From contig JAKJDB010000186.1 of assembly GCA_022706175.1 (NCBI GenBank), positions 1-6,015 on the forward strand: DNA of 6,015 nucleotides, in the 5' to 3' direction. The position numbers were made by a program, and so were the translations under genes. Under the pieces are notes generated by a model that made no database searches, was not told where the DNA came from, and saw nothing but the letters and a program-made list of their open reading frames with translations. Source of the DNA: Candidatus Zhuqueibacterota bacterium (GTDB taxonomy: Bacteria > KSB1 > UBA2214). Positions 5,428-6,015 of the stretch are shown here, one piece after another (position 1 is the first letter of the stretch; each line of letters begins with the position of its first letter).

Positions 5428-6015
5428 CTAATCGTTAACGTTTGTTTCGATTCGTTTGATGACCACCAAGGTCATATCATCCCATTGCGGACGGTTTTCT
5501 GCATGATGCTCGGCGGATTCGATCAATTTTTCAATCAGCTGTTCTGCGGCCAGTTCTCCGTTTTGCTGAATGCACGCAAGCAGCCGCTCCTCGCCGTACT
5601 CTTCATCGTTTGCATTCATCGCCTCGGTGACGCCGTCCGAATACAGCACACATAGGTCGCCCGGGCTCAAGACAACCGCCTCTTGTTCATATTCGGCGTT
5701 CGGCAAAAAACTCAAGGCTACACCGCCCGTCTTTAAAAGACTTTTAGTTCCGTTCCGCCTGATGAGATAGGGCCGGGTATGTCCGGCGTTGCTATAGGTG
5801 AGCTGGTGGTTCTGAAAATCCAGAATACCGTAGAACAGGGTCGCATAGTTTTGCGGATCCATGCTTTGATGAAGCAATGCATTGGCCCGGCCCAGACAGA
5901 CGCCGGGCGATGGATCGACCACGCATTGTCCGCGAATGGTCGCCTGCAGATTAGCCATCAGCATCGCTGCGGGCAGGCCTTTGCCCGAGATGTCGGCGAC
6001 ACAAAAGACCAACCG
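5428..6015 (-). CDS. SpoIIE/RsbU-type PP2C-like Ser/Thr phosphatase, 5' end outside window
   Basis: The visible 195 C-terminal residues are most of a SpoIIE phosphatase domain. Motifs in order: VADISGKGLPAAMLMANLQA with the metal-binding Asp; NYATLFYGILD; the NAGH.RPYLIR strand pair; GDLCVLYSDGVTEAMN with a second metal-binding Asp; and the closing WDDMTLVVIKR, whose DD completes the Mn2+/Mg2+ site. Known role: removal of phosphate from Ser/Thr of anti-sigma-antagonist proteins or other targets in partner-switching control. The frame is open to the edge; a TTG at 6012 is only an internal codon, as the domain begins further upstream. A sensory N-terminus (GAF, PAS, HAMP or response-regulator type) is usual in the family and would lie outside. 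It is 133 nt upstream of the kinase gene on the same strand, with a terminator-like hairpin between. Confidence 0.92.
   Translation of the reverse strand, partial: RLVFCVADISGKGLPAAMLMANLQATIRGQCVVDPSPGVCLGRANALLHQSMDPQNYATLFYGILDFQNHQLTYSNAGHTRPYLIRRNGTKSLLKTGGVALSFLPNAEYEQEAVVLSPGDLCVLYSDGVTEAMNANDEEYGEERLLACIQQNGELAAEQLIEKLIESAEHHAENRPQWDDMTLVVIKRIETNVND

Overview
The window (6,015 bp, roughly half G+C) is bacterial. Almost everything intact lies on the minus strand. The gene set is a SpoIIE-type phosphatase, a membrane Ser/Thr kinase with a TPR tail, a secreted C10 cysteine protease and an FCB-like secreted-protein start. It would fit an FCB-group or neighbouring candidate phylum such as Calditrichota/KSB1. 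This placement rests on gene content alone and is tentative.

Layout in minus-strand order. A SpoIIE/PP2C-type phosphatase runs in from the right edge (6015-5428). A 133-nt gap follows; it contains a hairpin plus T-run ending 16 nt before the next start. Next comes a 2.4-kb transmembrane Ser/Thr kinase with a FlgO/TolB-N-like segment and TPR repeats (5294-2880). It is followed after 34 nt by a 140-aa protein (2845-2423) whose N-terminal half looks like a RiPP (NHLP/Os1348-type) leader and whose centre is PLPPPPPPPW. The last gene, overlapping by 14 nt, encodes a class I isoprenoid-synthase-fold enzyme with two Asp-rich motifs (2436-1486). The last three genes look like one operon. The most interesting reading is a kinase-controlled cassette pairing a leader-like small protein with an isoprenoid enzyme.

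Directly behind the isoprenoid gene (1482-1318) lies a decayed fragment of a second kinase domain. It is colinear with the intact kinase over 55 codons, but has two in-frame stops and HRD changed to PRN. It abuts a plus-strand gene start (1100 to about 1312) encoding a signal peptide and a short secreted N-terminus. The 109-aa plus-strand ORF there is therefore a chimera: a real N-terminus running into antisense of the kinase remnant. This marks a rearrangement scar.

The 706-1099 stretch has no gene. It holds a good sigma70-like promoter (897-925) followed by a terminator-like hairpin (973-1017), and on the other side a strong inverted repeat (721-764) in front of the leftmost gene. That gene (705 to the left edge, minus strand) is a secreted C10 (streptopain-like) cysteine protease. 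It is open to the window edge, has the catalytic Cys and His at the family spacing, and has no room for the usual propeptide.
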